From the NCBI GenBank assembly GCA_013180625.2, contig SNVD02002538.1, forward strand, positions 496,001-560,000: a stretch of 64,000 nucleotides of DNA. Reading direction: 5' to 3'. Origin of the DNA: Boswellia sacra. Its lineage: Eukaryota > Streptophyta > Magnoliopsida > Sapindales > Burseraceae. Under the pieces are notes generated by a model. It was given only the letters and a program-made list of their open reading frames with translations, ran no database searches and was not told where the DNA came from. Below, piece after piece: positions 1 through 10,693 of the stretch (positions within the stretch are counted from its first letter, which is position 1; each line of letters opens with the position of its first letter). The translations under genes were made by a program, and so were the position numbers.

Positions 1-2770
1 ATCATTATAGACTTCCAAATTACCAATCACTAGGCTTATTCCTTAGAGACTGCGTAATTTATCGTGGCAACAGCCCAAGTTGTAGGTCATGCTTTGTTTG
101 CTTGAATGTTCATGGACACGGTATATCTTATAGATTAATTAATCTGTGAGATCATTCAAGCATGGCTCAAATTTTTGTAAAAACGTGGAACTCTGGTCAC
201 AGTTCAAAAACTCTCTTTATGCTGCGTTAATGACAACAAAATATCCATGCTTCGGTCAAGTTAAAAAAGATGCTTGCCGTTTGGGCTCCAAAATTGACCA
301 ATTTTTCACCGAATTGTGATATGTGAATTCTTGCGGGCCATTTAACAATGCGAAACTGGGAATGGTCAAGTCATGTGCTGTTAGTTCGAGAGTTGGGTAA
401 CTTAATCTGTCAGGCCCTCCATGGATTCACTCCACCTGGTGTGTTCTTGGTCAACTTAGAGGCGCAGTGGAGATGGATAGCATAATACGACTACTTTGTT
501 CGTTCCTCTTTTGTATTCTTTCAGTGATTGGGACTCGAATTTCTTGATCAAATAATGGTGGGGTTTTGTTACATTGCCACTTGGCATGTTTTCCCTTTAA
601 TCTTGTACTTAATCTGGTGTCTAATTGAATCTCCCCACCTCCGTACTCAAAACGGGTTGGAATCACATGGCACTACCACTGTCCTCTGCGAAAAGTTTGC
701 CTTGCGCGCAAGTAGGCCTTTCATTGTTTGCTAATTACATATTTTTAGGCTGTGCGGGTATAAAATGTTGGGTATGTTTGGCTGATTCTTCTCCCACGGA
801 AAGTTCTAAACTAGCTAGCTCCATAATACGCTTACTCCCTGGTTTTGTTGATAAAGCACTATTACATCAAAATTGAGCACCAAAAGTAATTTTGGACCGC
901 AGTGGCCAGTGCACTGCCCATCTTGAAACCCTAACAGAGCAGCTCGAATAGCTTTGAACTGTGTGATGAAGTATACAGATATCTAAACAGTGCTCTCCAG
1001 AGACATATTATAAAGTTCCTTTACTTACTCATTTTTCCGAGGCTTAGCTTCAATCATATTGAACCATGTACACGAAGTAACCATTCCATAACACCAGAAG
1101 TTGGAGTGCAATTAATATCTGAATAAAGGAGAGGCTTAAATCAAATGTGGTAGGACTGCATTTAACATTAGTGATTAAAGAAAGGCTCAAAACAAGAGAG
1201 GCAAGATGTTTGGAGGAGGAAGGACAATAACTAATCTCTCTCACAGACGTTTTAACCTTTCTATATGATAATGACTGATAAACATCAGAATTCGGTCGTC
1301 CACAACCTAGAGGTTTCACATGCAGCTTACTTCCATACTTGATAACATTTATTCAATAAGCGTTTAGTAAACATACTTATGGTGATCAGCACTTAATTAG
1401 ACATCAATGGATTTTTTATAAAAAATGGCAACGCATATTTTCTGAGCCTTGTACTCAACCCGCCACAAACTCCTTACATATTAGGCTATGTATCACTTCT
1501 TATACAGCTTGAAGTCATTACACGAAGTATGCTGCTGTAATCAAAACCCTTTTCATACTTTTTGTTGGTTATATGTATCCATTGAAACTGAAATATGTGA
1601 AGCTAGGTAGCTCCCTGCTCTTGCCTTTGTCCTCTGTACCACATAAAAGCAAAATCTAGTTGGGTTTGCCAAACCCCATTCATCCTTACCACTCATCAGA
1701 AGTACTAAAACGTGTACCAAAATGAAAGGTCTAGTACTTGTATTGAGTCGATCTTTGTTGTAAGCGTGTGTACATGTTCCTCTATACGTATAATATATGA
1801 ATTAATAACGTATGTATCCACATACTGCATCAGTGGTATCAAGATTGAATGGTGACAAGATGGCCACTAAAGTTTATATCTCATTTGTCTTGAATTAGTT
1901 AACATAGTCCAAGAAAAATGTGAATGGTGTGTAATAAACAGATACCTAACAAATATGGTATGAAATTTGGGGCATGTAAAAGCAGTATGTCCATAAGATG
2001 ACATGAATCAAATTGAGAATGTTGGTCATGTGCATCAATGATCATTAACTCAAAAGTCATAACTTGTATCCTGTTCGAGCCTAGACAGCATTCAAGCAAT
2101 ACAGGATCAATAACAACATGGATTTGAAGGACTATGTGGATACATGATGTATATAATTGTACTGAGCACATGGCTTTCCTGAATCAACTGAATTTCTTCA
2201 CCCTTTATTTCCTTTTTATCTTTTTTTTTTTTTTAATAATTTACTGAAAGCTTCATTTTCTTTCATAAGTAAGGTTGGCTCCGTTATGTATCCTTATCGT
2301 CTTCTTCTTCGCACTCTAGATAGCAAGCAAAGATAAAGCTTCTTTTTTAACTTCTATCCATGTGCAAAAGATTTAAGAGTTAACTTCTCAGAGATACAAG
2401 GCAAAAACACTAAAGACTTTATTCTCTTTTTATAATTTGGCAAGTAGGCAAGTCAGAAAGCCCCAGTTTTTGCGATAATATTTCTTATATGTCTGTCATT
2501 CTTTCTTATCATGCTTATCTAAACTTCGTCTATATATACTCTTCTCATCCAAAGCTTTTGATACAAGTTTCATTCTCTATACAAAACTACTACCTTCTAA
2601 AGAATTCTCCCTCAATTCCTCATATTGCTGTGAAATTTTTATCTAAGTTTCTTGTCAGCCGTGTCTGGATTTCATGTTTGTTTCTATTGTCTTTGTAATT
2701 TTATTTAAGTTGCAAGAGTCCAGCAAAACTTTCATCTATATCTTCAAAATTCTTTCATACTCTCCAAATC
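1..2770. other. intergenic, no gene recognised
   Basis: I see no convincing gene here. Short open frames exist on both strands, but none has a recognisable domain, plausible splice structure or sustained codon bias. The right part (about 2200-2770) is pyrimidine-rich and probably carries the upstream region of the YUCCA-like gene. A run of T lies near 2221-2234. Confidence 0.6.
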
Positions 2771-2780
2771 CACTTTTAGC

Positions 2781-2790
2781 TACATATAAA
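2781..2790 (+). promoter_or_regulatory. possible TATA box of the YUCCA-like gene
   Basis: The motif tacatataaa lies about 75 bases before the ATG at 2862, a usual spacing for a plant TATA box with a short leader. A second AT-rich motif, tatatata at 2531-2538, is an alternative if the leader is longer. Only the motif and spacing support this. Confidence 0.3.
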
Positions 2791-2861
2791 CGTAGCGAAT
2801 ACAAAATAGAGCCACCCAACAAGTAGTGCAATACAACCGACTTCTCACAAAATAAAACTCA

Positions 2862-4675
2862 ATGGCCCGTGAAACAATGAACTCCAAATCCAAGTCCAGG
2901 TGTATTTGGATTCCTGGACCTCTGATTATAGGTGCCGGACCTTCAGGACTAGCTGTAGCAGCTTGCCTCAAAAAGAGAGGAGTGCCCTCTTTGATCCTGG
3001 AAAAGGAGAGATGCATAGGCTCTTTGTGGAAACTTAAAACATATGATCGCCTAAGGCTTCATCTCCCTAAGAAATTCTGCCAACTTCCATATGTTAAATT
3101 TCCTCCTGACTATCCAATATATCCCACAAAACAGCAGTTCATACGCTACTTGGACGCTTATGCTAAGCACTTCTCGATAAAACCTATTCTCGGACAGGAG
3201 GTCCAATGTGCCAATTATGATGCAACCACGGAGGTCTGGCGGGTGAAAACGAAACAATATAACTTCATGTGCCGGTGGCTCATAGTAGCAACTGGGGAGA
3301 ACGCTGAACCTGTGCTGCCAGATATTCCTGGAATATCAGAATTTAAAGGCAGATTACTTCATACCAGCTCATACAAGGATGGAACTTCATTTAGAGGATA
3401 CAAGGTTTTGGTTGTGGGTTGTGGCAACTCAGGCATGGAGATTAGCTTGGATCTTTGTACTAATGGCGCTCAAGTTTCAATGGTGGTCAGAGACAAGGTA
3501 AATAACTTATCTACATAACCTGAACTCTTTTTTGCTTTACTGTAAACTTTATATCATTTTGGTTAAATGTTTTCTTGTGATACGTGAATAACTTCTTGTG
3601 TTTTGTGACTCTTGCAGGTGCATATATTGCCTAAGCGGGTCCTGGGAAGATCAACTTTTGGTCTTGCAATGTGCCTGTTGAAGTGGTTTCCTGTCCAAGT
3701 GGTCGACAGGTTCCTTCTCCTCTGTTCACGAGTTACCCTGGGAGATACAAATCAAACTGGCATCAAAAGGCCTCAGGTTGGACCGCTTGAAACAAAGAAA
3801 TCTTTGGGGAAAACCCCAGTTCTGGATGATGGAGCCTTTGCCAAAATTAAGTCCGGTCAAATCAAGGTCAACGGAGCTTTTACTAATGCTTTCTATTAGA
3901 CAGTCACAGCACTGAAAAATAATAATAATCATAAATATTAGCTAGCTTCTATGAAAGCTACTATAAAGGTGTAAGAATCTAACGAAAAGGGCCAGTTTTC
4001 TACAGTTGGAGTCTCGATAAATTGGGCTTTCAACAGCCATCATTAAAAGTCAACTATGACATATCAAAAGTTTAATCAAGGCAAATCATTTTAAACTTAT
4101 ACGACTTAAAAATAAAAAATAATATGCAAATGCATTTCCCATCCTTCCTGACAAGTGAAAACAATTTCATTTCACGATTTTATGCATGCTTGTAAACGTT
4201 GAATTAACTTTTCGTTTCTTATTCTTCTCGAGGCACATAGGTGGTTCATGCTATCCGGAAATTCACAACCAGTGGTGCAGAATTTGCTGATGGAACAGTA
4301 GAGGAATTTGAGTCTGTTATTCTAGCAACTGGTTACAGCAGCAACGCGAAATCATGGCTTATGGTATATATGGCTTTCTTAGATTAATATACAAATTGAC
4401 CATTCCATTATTGTTTACTTATCTTTCTCTTCATCATTAGCTTTTTAAATGATTATCAACTTTAATTCATTTTGCAACACTAGGAGGCGAACTTCTTTCA
4501 CCAAAAGGATGGTTCTCCCAACAACTCATTGCCCAGCAATTGGAAGGGCCAAAATAGAGTTTACAGCGTGGGATTCACTGGGCAAGGTCTACTGGGAGTT
4601 TCAATGGATGCACAGAAAGTAGCGGAGGATATAGTACACCAGTGGAACTCCGAGACAACACATTTGCGTCATTGA
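2862..4675 (+). CDS. YUCCA-like flavin monooxygenase (auxin biosynthesis)
   Basis: Four exons with GT-AG introns: 2862-3497, 3618-3866, 4241-4363 and 4484-4675, giving about 399 residues, the usual YUCCA length. Exon ends stay in frame (212, 83, 41 and 63 codons). The FAD-binding motif GAGPSG is at residues 24-29, the NADPH motif GCGNSG at about 186-191, and the ATGY motif near 323-327. The family oxidatively decarboxylates indole-3-pyruvate to indole-3-acetic acid, the main auxin route, in the cytosol or at the ER. Exon 2 ends at a non-consensus donor (AAG followed by GTCAAC), but the joined protein matches the family there. The ATG at 2862 is the first in frame; one at 2877 is an alternative and would lose nothing conserved. 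Family assignment is firm. Which YUCCA subgroup it belongs to is not decided here. Confidence 0.93.
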
Positions 4676-7010
4676 GTCACTAACCTTGTTTACATTACAA
4701 TCTATGATCAGTTGCAGTCAAATAATTTATCTTGTCAGTAAAAGTATGCTGCACAGCAGAACTGAAATAACTTGGAGATTTCTGTCGTAGATTTGTCCAC
4801 GATTGCTTCTTTTATTATCGTCTTTTTTGTTTAGATTAGTTTGTGTCATGGCTGTGAAAGTCGATGTTTGTATAGTATTTGAGAATTATAATGAATGATG
4901 TCCTGTTCTTTACTTGTATACAACTTGTAATCCTGGATTTGAAGTTTGTACATTCCTATCATATCAATAGCCATTCAAAAGCAAAACCAACTAAAACATT
5001 TCCTTGTATAAACAGAATTATATCTTTTGTGACCGCAATTTAACCCAGAAAACGTGGAGTCACTATCATTCACTGTGGTTACTAAAGTTTCTCAAACGGT
5101 GTAGGCACTGATATTTAGCTTGCACTACTAAATAGTCCATTAGAATTGTCACTCAAAGTACCACTTGCAAGGCTGGTCCCTCCCACCATAACTATGATAT
5201 CTGAGAGACCATTGAAAAAGATTGCCATTACATCACCCAAGCTAGGGTCTAGTCAATTAGTTCGGCAAATAATTGCAAGAGCCACACTCTCTGGGCGTTG
5301 ATGAAATTCTTTATACCTTTCCGTATGTTAAGTCGTAATCTATACCTTCTATTGATGCCAAAAAATGAATCCACATTGATTTGTTACACATGTCCAGAAG
5401 TGAACAGTGAAAAGAAGAAAATACCTCTTAGTGTTATAATAGCAAAGAACATAATGAAGGTAATTTTTCTTATTCCTAAAAGACTGAATGGAGTTGAATG
5501 ACCAAATAAAGCTAAGTATGACTGAATGAGCTCTTGACTGAATGAATAGACAGGCCTCGACTGATCATGGAGAAAGCCTCCTGACTGAACGTTCAAAGTG
5601 GACATGTTGGAATGATAGCCTCCAAACTGATAAGCATCTAGCGAAGTGATGACCACCGGACTGAATAATATTGGATGTATTGGTTGCTTCCTGATTGACA
5701 CTCTAAGGTGGATGTGTGGGCAACCAGCAAACAAGATTCTAATGATTCTAGGTGCAGAGGAGACAAATCTTATGACTAAAAGTGATTGTTAGTGGTGGTC
5801 CCTTTTTTTCTTCCTCCAGCCTCTTTAGTTTCAAGGCATGTCAACGGTGGTTGGTTCAAACCCAACAAACTAGTAGATGAGATTCCTCCTATGGCGAATG
5901 GAAAATGAGTGGTTGATCTCCCTCTTTGGTTAGAAATGAAGGATCTGATGTTCTCCTCTTTTTTCAGTCGTCAGCGGCTCCAGCAAGCTTTCGAGGAAGC
6001 TCTCAACTCCAGCAACTATCAAGCTCTCTTTGAGCAGCTATAGCACACAACAATGGCGGTCAAGCATCGTTAGAGTTTCCTTTGACAACTCTCTAATGCT
6101 CAATTCAGTAAGGGGTTCACTATTTTTATGGAGAAAACATGGATAATATGTATAACATATGAGTGTTTAGAGAAAGAAAATAGTAAATAGTGGCTGCCAT
6201 GGTGGCTTGAAGATACATTCCGTCATGGGGAAGATGAAGAGGGCACAAAACCTTAGGACTATCCCTTTTTGGGATTGGAGGAGGATCTTTATGTAGGAGA
6301 GAGAGTTGCCTCGTGGAGATGGAATCCCTTGCCTTGGAGGCATAAATGTGCTTACATATGCACATGGGATGGATCTTGGCCATCCATTGTTGTGAGGACG
6401 CATGACCTCAATGAGTTAAATAGACTTCGAGAATATTGCTTGATGTCATGAAACCCTAATTTTGAGGCATGGAGAGGCTGCCATGTGGCGAGTTGGTTGA
6501 ACCTATTCTTCTCAGTTGTAGCACCGGGATAGTTAGGTGGCAACTAATTCCTTCAATCATGTAGTGACTGACTTAGAGCTTAGCTTGGTGAGAAGACTTC
6601 TGTAAGTTGTTCCTTCATTTCTTTATGAGATTGCTTGGAAGGTCTTGATTTAATATTTCTTGGTCTTTAAAGAGAATTGAACTAGTTGATAAGGCATTTC
6701 AGTCTTTTAGCAAAGGGTCTAAAATATCCCATTTACAAATTCTATTTCATTGCTACTTATTATCTACTTTATAGTTGGTCCTTGAAAATAGGAAAGGAAT
6801 AGAGCTGCTTAGATCATTTATGTAACCAATTTTATTTCAAGGCCAAGCCTATTATTTAGGAAGTAAATTTTTACTTGGTATATGTCTTAAGTGCCAGACT
6901 AAACCATGAACTTTTGTACCAGTATATTACACATATAACTAATTTATACAATCTCACAAGACGAAATTTTATTAGTAATGTAAAAAGTTATAATAAAGTA
7001 TTTTAATAAA
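4676..7010. other. intergenic, no gene recognised
   Basis: The first few hundred bases are probably the 3' untranslated region of the YUCCA-like gene. The rest has no recognisable coding exon. Around 5515-5720 the phrase gactgaat or close variants recurs several times at irregular spacing. The segment 5930-6600 is less AT-rich than its surroundings and has short overlapping open frames on both strands without known domains. Confidence 0.55.
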
Positions 7011-7798
7011 GGATAAGTATCATGTATGATCTTGAATTATGACCTAATACTGTAGATGATCCTAACATTTTTATCATATCACAAATGACCTCACTGTTAT
7101 CAAATTTTTGTTAAAAACCTAAAATGTAAAAAAGTAACTTTAGTAATTAGATTTTCAAATTTAATTTTACTATCTTGCATAAATGGTTGCAGTGATTATA
7201 GTTCAAATTTATATTTATTGATTTTTTTTTTAAATTCAATCGCTACATCGTCTCTCTCTACCCTCTATCTTCTTCTTCTCTTCTTTACTCTCTTTGTGCA
7301 ATCTCTTCTATTGGCATGACATTGATGAAATTTTTGTAAATTAATTTCATGATATTTTGAATATTAAAAATATTTTTTAAAAGTAAAATGAACAAGATAA
7401 TTCTAATACATATCTATTCAAAATCAATTCTATTACCAATCATTCTTAAACAATTTAGGATTCATATTGTTAAAATGTTAATTAAATTAACAAAATCTAA
7501 TCCAACCATGCACAGCTCAAAAACCCATTCCTAGTTAATTTTTATATCCAAAGTGAGAAAGTTTAAAGGAGAGAGAAGAACAATAAGAGTAAAAAGAAAA
7601 AAAAAAGAAAATATAAAATAAGATCAAATTCAAAAAAATAACTTATAAAAAAACAAAATAATGGTGCATAAGTCATTTTATGAGCTAGATTTGAATTTTA
7701 ACAGAGTTAGTAAATAGTAGGGTCATGGATAATATTATGAAAAACATTAGGATCATCTATATTAGATCTTAGTCCAATGTCATATGTAATATTTTCGC
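7011..7798. mobile_element. non-autonomous foldback TIR element (788 bp, Mutator-like)
   Basis: The ends are imperfect long inverted repeats: 7011-7105 pairs with the reverse complement of about 7705-7798, sharing for example the block tagatgatcctaa. The element is bracketed by a perfect 10-base direct repeat, ttttaataaa, at 7001-7010 and 7799-7808. A 9-10 base duplication is typical of Mutator-like elements. There is no transposase frame inside. The interior has a pyrimidine-rich stretch (about 7245-7310) and a purine-rich stretch (about 7555-7620). Superfamily is inferred from the duplication length only. Confidence 0.75.
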
Positions 7799-8234
7799 TT
7801 TTAATAAATGATAAAATATCATTCAACTAATAAGATTATGCAATATCAAATTATAAAAAGTTGGTTTTATGGATTAGTTATATCTTATATGTGTGTAGAA
7901 TTAATAGCATTTATTGATGCAAAAGAATCCCTTCGGTATATCACATATCTCCTAATATTGATTTAAAGAAATAAAAAAGGAAAAGATTTGGTTGAATATG
8001 AAAATCTTGAGGCCGGTACAGCCTGGAAAAAAACAATAAAAAGGCCTCTTTAGTTTAGAAGAATCGAGATTGCCCTTTTATGGCTGATAAGGTTTCTTAA
8101 TAAATCATGTTTAGAGTAGACAGGTATTGCAAATTAAACGGAGAATAAGCACCAATAAATGTTCAAAATAGATTACTTTTGTAGCTACTATATTTATTAT
8201 TGCTACTATGCTTTTTTGGAATACAAACAAAAAA

Positions 8235-8449
8235 GAGTAATGTTAGACTTACAATATTTATACAATATATATTCTATGTCATAACATATATTCTATGCTA
8301 TGATGTAGCAACATATATGGTCAAAATTCACTGAAGGAGATAAAAAATGGATGAGAAAAACTACATCTTTAATAGAATTTTGTCATTTAAGTTGTCACGT
8401 CATATTATAAAATTTATGTTATATGAATGTTGTAAGTCTAACATTATTG
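8235..8449. mobile_element. MITE, Mutator-type (215 bp)
   Basis: The left end gagtaatgttagac pairs with the right end gtctaacattattg, and the inverted similarity continues inward for about 30 bases. Flanks aacaaaaaa (8226-8234) and aacgaaaaa (8450-8458) form a 9-base target-site duplication with one mismatch. Size, terminal sequence and duplication length match the element copies at 14921 and 52520, so this appears to be a diverged member of the same group. It has no coding capacity. Confidence 0.75.
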
Positions 8450-8458
8450 AACGAAAAA

Positions 8459-9212
8459 AGATACACCTTTGCTTTTGATGCATGTGATGAAGTCCAAATC
8501 TAGTACACTACGTACAGAGCACAGAGTTGCGTGCTTCACTAGGAAATCTTTACGTAGAAGGGTTGAACTTACAAATATAAATATGTGGCAATTAATATCG
8601 AAGTATAGATATCAATAGTTTTCTTCTACCAGTTCAAAGAATCTTTTAAGTGAAATTCTTGAAAGCTATCGGATGGAAATTGGAAACCACTTGGATAGCA
8701 GAAAGCTTCAAGTGACCTCCTGGTACTTACAAATGATTATTCTTCTTTTGTTTGCTGAAACCTATTTTGAAAATAAATGGGAAAGGGTAGAAAACGGTTT
8801 ATGGAGGAATCTTGACCTCTTGATGCTGGGTAACTCAATATTTACGAATGAAAAAGCTAGACATTTATTAATAGTACTCAACTGACTTGAATAATAATCT
8901 AATATAACCGTTACAAATAAAAGATAAAACAAATTATCACTTCAACTAGAAAATAGAAAAAAATATAATGCTCCCTACAAGATCATTAATACTGCAGATC
9001 GTTAATACTGCAGAGTTGCAGTTGAGACCAATTTACATCAGGAATGATCACATCCTCCACCACACACGTAATACCTCCCTACAAGATCATGATGAACAAC
9101 GGGATTTTTGGTTGATAACATTTTGGACAACCATGAAAGGCCAGTTTGGAGTTGTTGGAGCTTAAAAATTTATCAGTTTCACCGTAATAACGGATGCAAG
9201 TTAACTAGATAG
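8459..9212. other. intergenic with short direct repeats
   Basis: No gene recognised. The phrase ctccctacaagatcat occurs at about 8971-8986 and again at about 9077-9092, and gttaatactgcag-type units are duplicated head to tail at about 8985-9013. These look like local duplication debris at the edge of the LTR-like repeat that follows. Confidence 0.45.
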
Positions 9213-9600
9213 TATTACGGATCACTTCCGCTGCGCACAATAACAATTTTCTCAACAAATGGGCCACCATATATGGAACAAGTATCCAGCCCAAAATTTT
9301 CTCAACAAATGGGCCACCGTATATGGAACAAGTATCCAGCCCAAAAGACTAGTCTATTAGGTGGAGGAACTCCTCCCATATATAAGTCCACACATTGCTG
9401 TCTTAGGTTGGCTCTGGTACCACTTGTTACGGATCGCTTCTGCTGCGCACAACAACAATTTTCTCAACGAATGGGCCACCATATATGGAACAAGTATCCA
9501 ACCCAAAAGACTAGTCTATTAGGTGGAGGAACTCCTCCCATATATAAGTCCTATGACATTCCCTTAACCAATCAATGTGGGACTCCCAATAAGGATTATC
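9213..9600. repeat. LTR-like tandem repeat with primer-site-like motif
   Basis: A unit starting ttacggatc at 9215 is repeated from 9427, and similarity runs to tataagtcc at 9389 and 9551. The first copy contains an internal perfect-period duplication of 50 bases (9247-9296 and 9297-9346), so the copies are about 175 and 125 bases. Between them, ggctctggtacca (9410-9422) reads on the minus strand as tggtaccagagcc, close to the tRNA-iMet primer-binding site of plant LTR retrotransposons. The second copy begins TGTTA directly beside it. I infer a rearranged LTR retrotransposon remnant read on the minus strand. No gag or pol coding is present. Confidence 0.5.
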
Positions 9601-10501
9601 TAAATGGGAACCCCATGGATACAAGAGATAGATACTTTGTGAGCAGGGTAATAGATCATAAGCTCAATCATGTATAGACTTGTAGACCTTTTTTTTTTTA
9701 CTCGAGGTAGGAAAAAGTAGGGGAAGCATAATGCATTGTCATTCAAGTGTTTGAAGCAAACATCCGAAGTGCAAGAATTTCCATCGGCAATGCGCTTGCG
9801 CCCTATCTTGTTAATACGATGACAGTAGAATCAATACCCTCTATAGAAAGTTGGGACCAAAGAGTTCAAAAATGCGTCGTCTGGTTTATCAAAAATGTAT
9901 TTCTATGAATCCAGCTGATTCATTTCGAACAAGGCACTGTGTTTGTCATTTTCAGAACAAAAAGATGACAAGTTCTATTCAACAACAATATTTTGCAGCA
10001 AATGTTGTTTTTCACTTTTCAATTTCTTTTGTGGTAATCTATCACTCGAGTATGAGAATTAACTTTCTCATATGAGCCAGTTTCATTTTTGATCTGTGTA
10101 CTTTATACCTCTTGAGGAGAAGGACTAAGCATGGGAAAATCAAGCAGAAGCTTCAAAATCACTTGCCTGTTTTCAAACAACTTCCACTTATGTTTTTAAT
10201 TGTTCTACTGCTGTGTAGAATATCTACTTTCTCATCAGTTTTGACAGGAAGATATAGCAACTCCTTAAAGAATTAACTTCGAAGAGCAAAGTGCCCGAGC
10301 ATTGCAAAGATCAACCCCAATATGACATCCCTTTACATTCTGAGTAGGAAGATGCGAGTTTCACCTGAAAATTGAATCATATAAGACCACCAACAGCATC
10401 TTCAACTCATTTCCTGAAAGAAATTTGCATTTAAGAATTACAATAACAAGTGCATTAATTGCCAGTTGATCCTCCATTCAACGTAAGAGAGGCTAGCATG
10501 A
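9601..10501. other. intergenic, no gene recognised
   Basis: No recognisable coding exon. A run of T near 9688-9700, followed by actcgaggtagg, resembles the tail junction of the SINE at 10521 but lacks the rest of that element. Confidence 0.5.
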
Positions 10502-10693
10502 GTGTATGGACATTATACTTTTTTTTTTTTTATCCGAGGTGTCCGGGCACTGTCACGATCTCCCGCTTACCTCATGGGGAAAGACCATTGTGAAGAGTCG
10601 AACCCAAGACTTCTCTGTTGACCCTACCAACTCTCTCCTGAGCCGCCCTTACCACTCGAACCAACCCATTGTGGGTGTATGGACATTATACTT
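10502..10693 (-). mobile_element. tRNA-derived SINE with 19-bp target-site duplication
   Basis: The body is about 10521-10674, inserted in minus orientation: a T run at the left (to about 10531) is the A tail on the minus strand. Perfect 19-base direct repeats, gtgtatggacattatactt, flank it at 10502-10520 and 10675-10693. On the minus strand the body begins with a box A-like tggttcgagtggtaagg and carries a box B-like gggttcgactc about 55 bases further on, as expected for a pol III promoter of tRNA origin. A body of about 150 bases is normal for plant SINEs. The perfect duplication suggests a fairly recent insertion. Confidence 0.85.

Noticed and set aside
5384..5734. 116-codon minus-strand open frame
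   Set aside because: It covers a stretch with scattered gactgaat motifs and gives no recognisable protein.
9273..9677. 134-codon plus-strand open frame with an internal protein repeat
   Set aside because: The protein repeat simply reflects the tandem LTR-like DNA repeat; no known domain and no splice context.
9687..9715. T run followed by actcgaggtagg, similar to the SINE tail at 10521
   Set aside because: Only the tail junction is similar. The body with pol III boxes and any flanking duplication are missing.
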